DNA of 64,000 nt from an uncultured Saprospiraceae bacterium (lineage in GTDB: Bacteria; Bacteroidota; Bacteroidia; Chitinophagales; Saprospiraceae): the NCBI GenBank assembly GCA_937980645.1, contig CALJPQ010000009.1, positions 180,018-244,017 of the forward strand. The letters are read 5' to 3'. How positions within the stretch are numbered: the first letter of the stretch is position 1; every line of letters starts with the position of its first letter. Positions 46,101-52,678 of this stretch are shown in pieces. Below the pieces are notes generated by a model. That model worked only from the letters and a program-made list of their open reading frames with translations, was not told the DNA's origin and searched no databases. The position numbers and the translations under genes were made by a program.

Positions 46101-49100
46101 TACTGAGCCGCCCGCATTCACTTTTGTGCCGGCCAATATGACGGTGAGTTGTGAAGCCGTGCCCACCGTAGGCACACCGACTGCTACGGACAACTGTGAC
46201 GCCAGCGTAACCATCACCTACGACGGCGAAACGCGCGCTGATGGTGCTTGCCCTAACACCTACACGCTGACGCGCCGCTGGACGGCCATAGACAACTGCG
46301 GCAACACGACGACGGCCACTCAAAAAATCGTTGTGCGCGACCTCATTCCACCCGTCTTCACCTTTGTGCCAGCCAGTGTTACGGTCAGTTGCGAAAGTGT
46401 GCCGGCCATCGTCAGCCCGGAAGCCACCGACAACTGCGATGCTGACGTTAGCATCGCCCTCCTCGGCGAAGACCGCGGCAACGGCCCCTGCCCGAACACT
46501 TACACGCTGACGCGCCGCTGGTTGGCTACCGACAACTGCGGCAACACGGCCACAACCCAGCAGGTCGTGCTCGTGGAAGACAAGACGCCGCCAACGTTCA
46601 CCTTCGTGCCGGCCAGCGTCACGGTGGAATGCAACGCTGTGCCCGCCGTGGCCACGCCTATTGCCACCGATAACTGTTCGTTTGCGCCCACGCTCAACTA
46701 TTTGGGTGAGACGCGTGTGGACGGCAATTGCCCCGATACATACACGCTCATTCGCCGCTGGCAGGCTACTGATGAGTGTGGCAACACTAAAACCGCCCAG
46801 CAACTCATCTTCGTCCGCGACGTTACGCCGCCGGTATTCACCAGCACACCTGCCGACGCCACCGTGAGCTGCGACGCTGTACCGGCTCCCGCACAGCCCA
46901 CGGCGACGGACAACTGCGACGCTGACGTGCAAATCACGTACGACGGCGAAACGATAGTGAGCACCTCGGCCAGCGGCACCTACCTGCTGCGCCGCCAGTG
47001 GACGGCTACAGACAACTGCGGTAATACCGCCAAAATTACGCAAAACCTCTCCGTCAAAGACACGACACCGCCCAGCATCACCTGCCCGCCCGATGTGCAA
47101 GTACCGGCTAACGGTGCTACCTGCGCACAGGTCGTCACGTTCGGTGCACCTGTAGTTTCGGACAATTGCGACGCCACTCCCAAGGTAACGAGCAGCGTAA
47201 CTAACGGCGCCACATTCCCCATCGGGACGGTCATTGCTACCTTCCAAGCTGTGGACGATAGCGGCAACAGCGCTACGTGCACGTTCCGCATCACTGTGGC
47301 CGACACTACGGCGCCTCAACTCATTAATTGCCCGCCGAACTTTACGGTAACTACGCCTGCCGGTGCTTGCGACATGAAGGTTATCTGGGACGACCCGCAA
47401 GTGGTGGACGCCTGCGACCCGTATCCCATTCTGCCGAAGCCCAACATCCTGCCGGGCAGTGTGTTGCCTACGGGGCATACGACCATCGTTTACACTGCTC
47501 AGGACACGACCGGCAATGTGATGACATGCAGCTTCGTCATTACCGTTCAGGAAAACATCCCGCCGGTGCTGGTGGATTGCCCGAAGGACATCGTGCTGTA
47601 CACCAACAACTGTACGGCTACGGCCAACTGGACGGTACCGCAGGTGTCGGACAACTGTAGCCCGGTAACGCTGACCTCGAGCCACAACCCTGGGGCGTTG
47701 TTCCCGGAAACGACAACTATCGTAACCTACACGGCCAGCGACGTTTGGGGCAATACAGCCGCTTGCAGCTTCTCGGTAACGGTAATTGACACCGTAGCGC
47801 CTACCTTCAGTGGCTGCCCAAAAGACACGGTGGTTAACTCCAACGGCGCGTGCTCTGCGCCTGTAACCTGGACGATGCCCACCGCAACGGACAACTGCGC
47901 ACCCGCGCCGACGATAACGGCCTCTTCGATGCCGGGCGACACCTATCCGGTCGGTCATACCTTGGTGAAGGTGGTGGTGGAAGACCCCAGCGGCAACCAG
48001 GACGTGTGTTCGTTCAAAATTACCGTCATCGGCCCGCCGCTGAGCTTTGTAGATGCTCCGGCCAATCAGTCCTTCGTCGGCTGTTCCGCCGTGGCAGTAT
48101 GGTCGCCGCCTGCGACAGTGGGCGTATGCGCTCCGGCTACGGTAACCTCTACCCACCAGCCGGGCGATACCTTCCCGGTAGGTACAACGATAGTAACCTA
48201 TACGGTGACGGACACGCTGGGCTATTCGGCTTCCGTGAGCTTCACCATAACGGTTACGGAAAGCATTCCGCCGGTGTTCAGCTGCCCTACTTCGCCCGTA
48301 TTGGCCGACGTCAGCGGTGCCGTCAAGAGCGACCCGTCTAAGTTCCTGACTTCGGCGCAGGCCACGGCTTCCTGCGATGGCGCCGTGCTGACCTTCGGCC
48401 TGCCTGCTGCCACAGACAACTGCAGTGCTCCGCTGGTTGAGCAAACGAGCGGTCTCAAGAGCGGCGAGTTTTTCCCGGTGGGCACGCATGTGCTGGCTTT
48501 CCGCGCTTCAGATGCCGCTGGCAACACCGACCTGTGCTCGGTAACGGTGGTGGTAGCGCCTTTGCAGCCGCTGGCGCCTCAGGTCAGCGACAAAATCGGC
48601 TGCGCCGGCGACGATATTGTTATCAGTACGCCAGTCATCCCGGGCGCCACGTATGTTTGGACAGGGCCTAAGCCGCCGTATCCGAACTCGAATAACCTGC
48701 TCATCGAAAACCTGAGCCCGGCGCTCACAGGCATCTACACCGTGCAGGCCATCGTGAATGGCTGCTACACGCCCAAAGACACAGCACTGGTACGCATCGG
48801 CAAACTGCCCAAAGCCGTAGATGACTTAGACTTTGAAGTAGAAACCGGCGGTCTGCTCGAAGGATTCAGCGTGCTGAACAATGACACGTACGAGGATGAC
48901 GACTTCACCGTAACCGTCGTTGGCCCATTGGCCGGCCTGACCGAGCTGGGCAACGGCCTGTTTACCTACCAGGCTGGCCCCAACAACGGGCGCGTGAACT
49001 TCATCTACCGCCTCTGCTCGGCAGCCTGCCCCGACCTGTGCAGCGACGCCGTGGTAACCATCACCGTACGCGAAAGCTTCTGCACGTACATCCCGAACGT

Positions 49101-49371
49101 CATCACGCCCAACGACGACGGCATCAACGACTACTTAGAGATACCGTGCCTGAACACCGACCTGTACCCGAACAACCGCCTCATCATTTACAACCAGTGG
49201 GGCGACAAGGTTTATGAAGCCTCGCCTTACGACAACGACCCGAGTAAAGCCTGGCGCGGCACATTGAACGGCCGCCAGGGCCAGAACCTGCCCGACGGCA
49301 CCTATTTTTATTACTTCCAGCCCGCGCCCGACCGCAAGCCGATATCGGGCTACATTGAAATTTTCCGATAA
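40168..49371 (+). CDS. giant T9SS-secreted repeat protein with type B C-terminal domain
   Basis: 3,067 residues. A long N-terminus precedes a hydrophobic signal core (FILLTAGLLALFFTLPMQSSHA). Then come a unique domain of about 220 residues, an SprB-repeat-like segment (PVPCLDVPVGALNVTVSGG...GGNYTVTITDGKGC), one HYR-like domain and one related module. Twenty-two 80-residue repeats follow (41788-47067), then six HYR-type domains, an Ig/PKD-like domain (IGCAGDDIVISTP), a cadherin-like domain (VLNNDTYEDDDFTV) and the CHU_C-type end (YIPNVITPNDDGINDYLEI ... GTYFYYFQP). The C-terminus marks it for type IX export and surface attachment. An adhesin or motility-related role is inference. A TTG at 40156 and an ATG at 40222 are alternative starts. 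Confidence 0.93.
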   Translation: MHHHTTPKQSHFALSPFLMWHPYSLRAWAFSAFRTKSQRGFILLTAGLLALFFTLPMQSSHALTCVFNGFIRASDNPFGSCPVGTDTIIIRDSFLVNVNYEPIIGFIPYQGLLLVDGGVIQWTANAYLKLGYSAKVVLINGGRFRPISSNAPDCNSFRALYFDNKKVVDCNGSTAPHAFSDVNNAGCVTYTGICCNAFIVTAENSGIPNDGTICQPGDTVRLSVITSGELAYNILWSPNIGPGKGPHVVTPQQTSSYRVEMSAIFKPYDGSDPYVLSCGGISTVRVNPPINATATATPVPCLDVPVGALNVTVSGGTAPYTYLWSNGATTKNLTNVPGGNYTVTITDGKGCQGIHTFTVPVEDNVPPTLSCPPDAVGVANPGMCTTLIPNIDATFSDNCPTVGVTYTLAGATTGSGNGQLSNAVPFSSGITTVTYRVDDGSNAVTCTFTVRVNDTQPPTANNLPPLTGITCLSAVPAPNPAAVSASDNCAVTSIVHVSDVIQAGSGCPGDTLRLLRTYRAFDAAGNSATATQLIRVVDNLPPTFTFVPANVAVSCNAIPAVGAPTATDNCSTSVSIAYNGETRTDGACPDSYTLRRRWMATDGCGNTATAEQIITVQDNTPPTFTFVPPAVTVSCSAIPAVGAPTASDNCDISVSIVYNGETRTNGACPDSYTLRRRWTATDNCGNTATAEQVIVVQDFTPPAFTSVPANATVSCDAVPLVGNPVATDNCDNIVSIVYDGEVRTDGACPNAYLLTRRWTATDNCGNTATATQVLTVRDNIPPTFTNFPADATVSCDAVPPVATPAAADNCAASATVTYLGETRNNGICPNNYVLLRRWQAADACGNTTISTQTITVRDTEAPVFTFVPAHTTVSCDAIPPVGNPVAADNCTPTAAINYDGQVRTDGPCPDTYFLTRRWTAADQCGNTRTAEQVITVRDQTPPVFTQVPANVTVSCSAIPPVGTASATDNCDASVTISYDGQTRLDGACADNYTLVRRWIAIDNCGNTTSAQQIITVQDLTSPVFTFVPPNATVNCEAIPSLGSPLATDNCDNSVTITFAGVTQTSGSCASGGTVTRRWIAADNCGNTAVAEQMLTVQDTTRPVFVFVPANTTVSCDNIPAPGLPQATDNCANDVEINYNGETRTNGPCDDTYTLRRRWTATDLCGNTRTAEQVITVRDLTPPAFTFVPADATVSCDAVPAPGQPTASDNCDADVSIAYLGETRTNGTCPDEYVLVRRWTATDNCGNSTSASQRITVRDQTKPVFTSFPNDITVSCENIPVPATPLATDNCATDVLVSYNGETRLDGPCPHTYTLKRQWTAVDKCSNTASAVQTITVQDLAPPTFTFVPANATVHCDSIPTVGTPTASDNCTSQVTVTFNGETRLNGPCANNYELVRRWTATDACGNTQTAEQRLTVQDIKRPVFTFSPPNVTVSCENVPPAATPVAQDNCDATVSIFYDGETRTDGPCPDTYTLTRRWTAADQCGNTRSVEQIITVRDVTPPTFTAVPANATVSCENVPTVGTPTASDNCDTDVNIAYLGETRTDGPCPDTYTLTRRWTATDNCGNSTTTQQVITVRDITAPAFTFAPADVTVSCENVPAVATPTATDNCDADVSIAYLGETRADGPCPDTYTLTRRWTATDNCGNSIATQQVITVRDITAPAFTFAPADVTVSCENVPAVATPTATDNCDADVSVAYLGETRADGPCSDTYTLTRRWTATDNCGNSIATQQVITVRDITAPAFTFVPADITVSCESVPAIGTPTATDNCTANVTITFSGETRLNGSCPDTYTLQRRWTAADACGNTTTALQVIAVRDVTPPVFTFVPPDATVNCDAIPNIADPIVSDNCDASVSVSLTTDLQIGTDCSSGGVIIRRWTAVDNCGNNAIAEQRLTVQDTTKPVFTFIPADVTVSCEAVPAIIAPTATDNCTANVAITYDGETRADGPCPDTYTLTRRWTAKDVCGNAQTAQQIITVRDTEPPAFTFVPANMTVSCEAVPTVGTPTATDNCDASVTITYDGETRADGACPNTYTLTRRWTAIDNCGNTTTATQKIVVRDLIPPVFTFVPASVTVSCESVPAIVSPEATDNCDADVSIALLGEDRGNGPCPNTYTLTRRWLATDNCGNTATTQQVVLVEDKTPPTFTFVPASVTVECNAVPAVATPIATDNCSFAPTLNYLGETRVDGNCPDTYTLIRRWQATDECGNTKTAQQLIFVRDVTPPVFTSTPADATVSCDAVPAPAQPTATDNCDADVQITYDGETIVSTSASGTYLLRRQWTATDNCGNTAKITQNLSVKDTTPPSITCPPDVQVPANGATCAQVVTFGAPVVSDNCDATPKVTSSVTNGATFPIGTVIATFQAVDDSGNSATCTFRITVADTTAPQLINCPPNFTVTTPAGACDMKVIWDDPQVVDACDPYPILPKPNILPGSVLPTGHTTIVYTAQDTTGNVMTCSFVITVQENIPPVLVDCPKDIVLYTNNCTATANWTVPQVSDNCSPVTLTSSHNPGALFPETTTIVTYTASDVWGNTAACSFSVTVIDTVAPTFSGCPKDTVVNSNGACSAPVTWTMPTATDNCAPAPTITASSMPGDTYPVGHTLVKVVVEDPSGNQDVCSFKITVIGPPLSFVDAPANQSFVGCSAVAVWSPPATVGVCAPATVTSTHQPGDTFPVGTTIVTYTVTDTLGYSASVSFTITVTESIPPVFSCPTSPVLADVSGAVKSDPSKFLTSAQATASCDGAVLTFGLPAATDNCSAPLVEQTSGLKSGEFFPVGTHVLAFRASDAAGNTDLCSVTVVVAPLQPLAPQVSDKIGCAGDDIVISTPVIPGATYVWTGPKPPYPNSNNLLIENLSPALTGIYTVQAIVNGCYTPKDTALVRIGKLPKAVDDLDFEVETGGLLEGFSVLNNDTYEDDDFTVTVVGPLAGLTELGNGLFTYQAGPNNGRVNFIYRLCSAACPDLCSDAVVTITVRESFCTYIPNVITPNDDGINDYLEIPCLNTDLYPNNRLIIYNQWGDKVYEASPYDNDPSKAWRGTLNGRQGQNLPDGTYFYYFQPAPDRKPISGYIEIFR
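41788..47067 (+). repeat. 22 tandem 240-bp repeats coding for 80-residue modules
   Basis: Each unit is exactly 240 bp. The consensus opens PPxFTFVPAxxTVSCxxVP, has TATDNCDAxVxIxYxGETRTxGPCP in the middle and ends RRWTATDNCGNTxTAxQxITVRD. Cysteines fall at repeat positions 15, 30, 48 and 64, enough for two disulfides. Repeat 22 lacks the third Cys; repeats 7 and 17 have a variant GSCASGG/DCSSGG segment. Repeats 14 and 15 are nearly identical in DNA. Confidence 0.95.
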
Positions 49372-49465
49372 AAAACGCCTGAAAGGGGGCGCCGCCGGGC
49401 ACAGGCGACGCCCCACCTTTTCCTCCCCTTTTCCCAACCTTCACCGCTTTAGAACAACTCAAACC

Positions 49466-50410
49466 ATGCGCTTATATTTCCTCTTCATCGCCGCCCTCCT
49501 GTGCTTCCATCAAGTGGCCTTTGGCCAGCAAGAGCACCGCTATACGCAGTTCATGTACAATAAGTTGTCGTACAACCCGGCCTACGCAGGCATACGCGGG
49601 TTGCTGACGGGTACGGCTATTTACCGCAACCAGTGGTTCAAGATGGAAGGCGCGCCGCGTGCGGCTCAGGTCAGTGTGCACGCACCCGTGTTCACCCAGC
49701 GCGTGGGTGTGGGCGCTGTGCTGTCGCACCACCAGATTGGCCTGCACCGCGATGTGCAGCTGACGGCGGCCTATTCGTACAACATCATTAACGGCGACGA
49801 ATTCTCGATGCGCATCGGCGTATCGGGCAACCTGCGCGTGCTGAGCATTGACTTTGCCAAAGCCACACCGCTCATCCAGTACGACCCTTCGCTCGACGAT
49901 AAGCGCATTAACGAGGCGCTGGCCAACTTCGGCGCGGGTATCTACGGCACCTTTCAGGAAAAACTGTACTTTGGCTTCTCGGTGCCACGCATCGTGCGCA
50001 ACAACATCGGCCTGAACACAGAACCAGGCATGCGCACGGCACGCGAAGAGCCGCACTTTTATGGCACGACGGGGGGCATCATTACGCTGGGCGACGACTT
50101 CAACCTGATGCCGGCAGCATTGGTGCGATATGTGCACAATGCGCCCATTGACGTAGACCTGTCGCTAAGCCTCGAGTTTCGCCGCATAGCGTCGCTGGGC
50201 TTGGGCTACCGAGCCGGCGGCGACGGGCTGGGCGAGTCGCTTAACCTTCTGACCTACTGGCAAATAGACCCGCGCATCGGCATTGGCGCTGCCTACGATA
50301 TGACCCTCACCAACCTGCGCTCGTTTGTGGGCGGCTCGTTCGAGCTAATGATGTACGCTGACTTAGTGAAGCGCAAGAAAGGGATGTCGAACCCGCGGTT
50401 TTTTATGTGA
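49466..50410 (+). CDS. PorP/SprF family protein, partner of the giant secreted protein
   Basis: 314 residues. Signal peptide MRLYFLFIAALLCFHQVAFGQQ, then EHRYTQFMYNKLSYNPAYAGIRG, the family signature, and an amphipathic beta-barrel body ending GMSNPRFFM. It starts 94 bp after the giant gene with no terminator between. This repeats the sprB-sprF arrangement of Flavobacterium, where SprF is needed for surface delivery of SprB. The function here is inferred from that precedent. A longer frame from 49355 would lack a signal at its N-terminus and is rejected. Confidence 0.93.
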   Translation: MRLYFLFIAALLCFHQVAFGQQEHRYTQFMYNKLSYNPAYAGIRGLLTGTAIYRNQWFKMEGAPRAAQVSVHAPVFTQRVGVGAVLSHHQIGLHRDVQLTAAYSYNIINGDEFSMRIGVSGNLRVLSIDFAKATPLIQYDPSLDDKRINEALANFGAGIYGTFQEKLYFGFSVPRIVRNNIGLNTEPGMRTAREEPHFYGTTGGIITLGDDFNLMPAALVRYVHNAPIDVDLSLSLEFRRIASLGLGYRAGGDGLGESLNLLTYWQIDPRIGIGAAYDMTLTNLRSFVGGSFELMMYADLVKRKKGMSNPRFFM

Positions 50411-50467
50411 TCGCCATTTGCCTCATTACCTTTTCTCCTTATAACAATTTGTACGAGGAGGCGACGC

Positions 50468-51628
50468 TCAAAGCTCTGGCAAAGCATTCCAGGCGCGTAC
50501 GTGGGCTGAGGAGCGATATTGATTTTCCGAGCCGGCGTAGATGAGGTAGCAATTCTCAGGCGAAATGCCGCTAAGCTGCTGAAAAAGTGCCAGATTTCGG
50601 AAATGGTCGGCATGTAGGGTATCAGCAGATTTGATCTCTAAGGCGTAGAGGCGCTGCCCCTGTTTTACAACGAGGTCCACTTCGTGGCCGCTGCTGTCAG
50701 CCCAGAAGTAAAGGTCAGGGCGGATACCGGTGTTGAGGAGTTTCTTGTAGATTTCGTTGATAATGAAGTTTTCAAACAATGCCCCTCGGGCGAAGTGGGT
50801 GTCCAGTTCTGCTGCCGACCGAATGCGCAACAAGGCACAGGCCAGCCCCGTGTCGTAGAAGTACAGCTTGGGTGTGCGCACGATGCGCTTGTTGAAATTT
50901 TTAAAATAGGGGGGAAGCAGGTAGGCCACGAAGCTGGCCTGTAGCACCGACATCCAGCGGGCAATGGTCGGCACCGAGACCCCTACTTCCGTAGCCATAG
51001 CGCTCTGGTTGAACTTTTGCCCAATGCGCCCCGCGCACAGATGTAAAAAGCGCTCGAAAGCCAATAAGTCGCCAATGTTCTGTAGCTGGCGTACGTCGCG
51101 CTCGATATAGGTCTGGATGTAAGAAGGATAAAAAACCTCGGGTGATGTCGGTTGGTCGTAAAGGCGTGGGAAAAAACCTTGATAGATATATTGAAAAGGG
51201 TCTTGTAACTCGTGGGCCGTACCTTTGAGTTCTTGTACAGAGAAAGGCAAAAGATAGAAGAGAGCTACCCGCCCAGCAAGTGATTGGGTCACTTTTTCCA
51301 ACAGCAGAAAGTTCTGCGAACCGGTTAGAATCACCTGCCCATTGCGACCTGTTTCATCCACATGCACCTGGACATAGGAAAAGAGTTCGGGTAAGCGCTG
51401 CGCTTCGTCAATAATAATGCCCTGAGGCGCCTGACGCAGAAAGCGAAACGGATTTTCACGCGCGTACTCGCGGGTAAGCGGGTTTTCTAAATTGGCATAC
51501 TCGTACTCCGGAAAGACTTGCCGTACCAGGGTCGTTTTCCCAGATTGACGAGGGCCGCTAACGCTTACTATCGGCATTTGGCCAGCTGCTTCGCGTAGTT
51601 TTACCGAAAGAGTGCGCGGAATCCACAT
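50468..51628 (-). CDS. AAA+ ATPase with DUF4143 domain
   Basis: 386 residues. Walker A SGPRQSGKTT near residue 25, Walker B GIIIDEAQRLPE, sensor ILTGSQNFLLLE, then a DUF4143 C-terminal domain with a nuclease-like FWADSSGHEVDLVVKQG...LYALEIKSA motif (PD-(D/E)xK type: E-V-D and E-x-K). Such proteins are widespread, sometimes linked to genome defence or toxin-antitoxin-like loci, but the function is not settled. It is single and has its own promoter box. The end is convergent with the PorP/SprF gene. Confidence 0.9.
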   Translation of the reverse strand: MWIPRTLSVKLREAAGQMPIVSVSGPRQSGKTTLVRQVFPEYEYANLENPLTREYARENPFRFLRQAPQGIIIDEAQRLPELFSYVQVHVDETGRNGQVILTGSQNFLLLEKVTQSLAGRVALFYLLPFSVQELKGTAHELQDPFQYIYQGFFPRLYDQPTSPEVFYPSYIQTYIERDVRQLQNIGDLLAFERFLHLCAGRIGQKFNQSAMATEVGVSVPTIARWMSVLQASFVAYLLPPYFKNFNKRIVRTPKLYFYDTGLACALLRIRSAAELDTHFARGALFENFIINEIYKKLLNTGIRPDLYFWADSSGHEVDLVVKQGQRLYALEIKSADTLHADHFRNLALFQQLSGISPENCYLIYAGSENQYRSSAHVRAWNALPEL

Positions 51629-51663
51629 AGGCCTTGCAAATTAAACATGGCATTTTTAATTTG

Positions 51664-51671
51664 CAAAGGTA
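51664..51671 (-). promoter_or_regulatory. -7 box TACCTTTG
   Basis: Minus-strand TACCTTTG, 36 bp before the DUF4143 ATPase start. Confidence 0.6.
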
Positions 51672-51732
51672 AATGGCCAAAATGAGATAACCGAGCCCGC
51701 TCGGAAGGTGGCGTCTGGGCGAGTTTCAGGCG

Positions 51733-52380
51733 CTATTGGCTGAAGGCGAAGCGGATGATGTTGGCACCCATTTGGAGGGCTTTCAGGCGGATTTCTTCGG
51801 GATCGTTGTGCACGTCATCCCAGCCATCGCCCAGGTCTGTTTCGTAGTTGTAGAAGACCACTAAGCGCCCCTGCCAGATGAGGCCGTAGCCGCGCGGGGG
51901 CTTGCCATCGTGTTCGTGTATTTTGGGCAGGCCGTTTTTGAACTCGTATTTCTGGTGGTAAATTGGATGGCTGAAGGGCAACTCTACCAGGTCCAGTTCT
52001 GGAAATACCTTCTTCAGCGCCGGCCGCACAAAAGGGTCGAGGCCGTAATCGTCGTTGAGGATGAGAAAGCCGCCACCTTCCAGATAGGCGCGCAGGTTTT
52101 TGGCCTCGATATCCGAAAAGAGCATGTTGCCGTGCCCGGTGGCATAAACGATGGGGTAGTTGAAAATATCGGCGCTCCCCGGCTCCACGATGGCATGCTC
52201 TAAGCTGAAGTTGGTGCGCAGGTTTTGGTTGCAAAACTTCGCTAGGTTCTTCAGCGAATTAACGTCGTTGTACCAGTCGCCGCCGCCCGAGTATTTGAGC
52301 AAGGCAAACTGCAGCGTAGGCTTTTGGGCAAACAAAGGCGCACTGGCGCCGAAGAACAACAGGATGAGGAGTATGCGCAT
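51733..52380 (-). CDS. exported DUF4159 domain protein
   Basis: 215 residues. Signal peptide MRILLILLFFGASAPLFAQ followed by a DUF4159 domain: LQFALLKYSGGGDWYNDVNSLKNLAKFCN, PIVYATGHGNMLFS, GGGFLILNDDYGLDPFVRP and GLIWQGRLVVFYNYETDLGDGW. DUF4159 has a glutamine-amidotransferase-like fold and unknown function; a periplasmic location is likely. Confidence 0.9.
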   Translation of the reverse strand: MRILLILLFFGASAPLFAQKPTLQFALLKYSGGGDWYNDVNSLKNLAKFCNQNLRTNFSLEHAIVEPGSADIFNYPIVYATGHGNMLFSDIEAKNLRAYLEGGGFLILNDDYGLDPFVRPALKKVFPELDLVELPFSHPIYHQKYEFKNGLPKIHEHDGKPPRGYGLIWQGRLVVFYNYETDLGDGWDDVHNDPEEIRLKALQMGANIIRFAFSQ

Positions 52381-52505
52381 GTGCGTGGATTTTACACCCA
52401 GACTCTCGAAGAAAAAGTTAGGTGGCGAGAATACCTTCTCGCCGATGCCGGGAACGTTTTAGCGATTTGAAAAACCCGCTGGCCTCCAGGTCTCATTTTC
52501 GGCCA

Positions 52506-52513
52506 CAAAAATA
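52506..52513 (-). promoter_or_regulatory. possible -7 box TATTTTTG
   Basis: Minus-strand TATTTTTG, 126 bp before the DUF4159 start. This is the best match in the gap but is distant. Confidence 0.35.
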
Positions 52514-52603
52514 GGCATCTCGACAGGAATGGTCTTTGGTTAGTTGCCATGAGTGCACGAAGAGTCTGGGTATCATTCGTGCATTCGTGGCAACCTTTCA
52601 GCC

Positions 52604-52653
52604 TGATAAAAATGCCATTGCGCGTTCGGAACACCTCCCGAACGCGCAATGGC
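52604..52653 (-). terminator. terminator of the peptide transporter gene
   Basis: Perfect 16-bp stem GCCATTGCGCGTTCGG (52614-52629) / CCGAACGCGCAATGGC (52638-52653), followed in minus-strand reading by TTTTTATC, 26 bp past the stop. Confidence 0.88.
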
Positions 52654-52678
52654 GGTAATGGATAAGCCCGGGTATCCG

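Noticed and set aside
44266..48489. A 1,407-codon open frame on the minus strand antisense to the giant gene
   Set aside because: It follows the 240-bp repeats, is very rich in Arg/Gly/Val/Ala with no recognisable domain, and exists because the repeated GC-rich sense codons leave no stop in that frame. The plus-strand protein has clear domains.
50468..51628. The DUF4143 ATPase as part of a defence island
   Set aside because: It is a single gene with its own promoter, flanked by a T9SS partner and a DUF4159 protein; no other defence-type gene is near apart from a lone Uma2-like protein 12 kb away.
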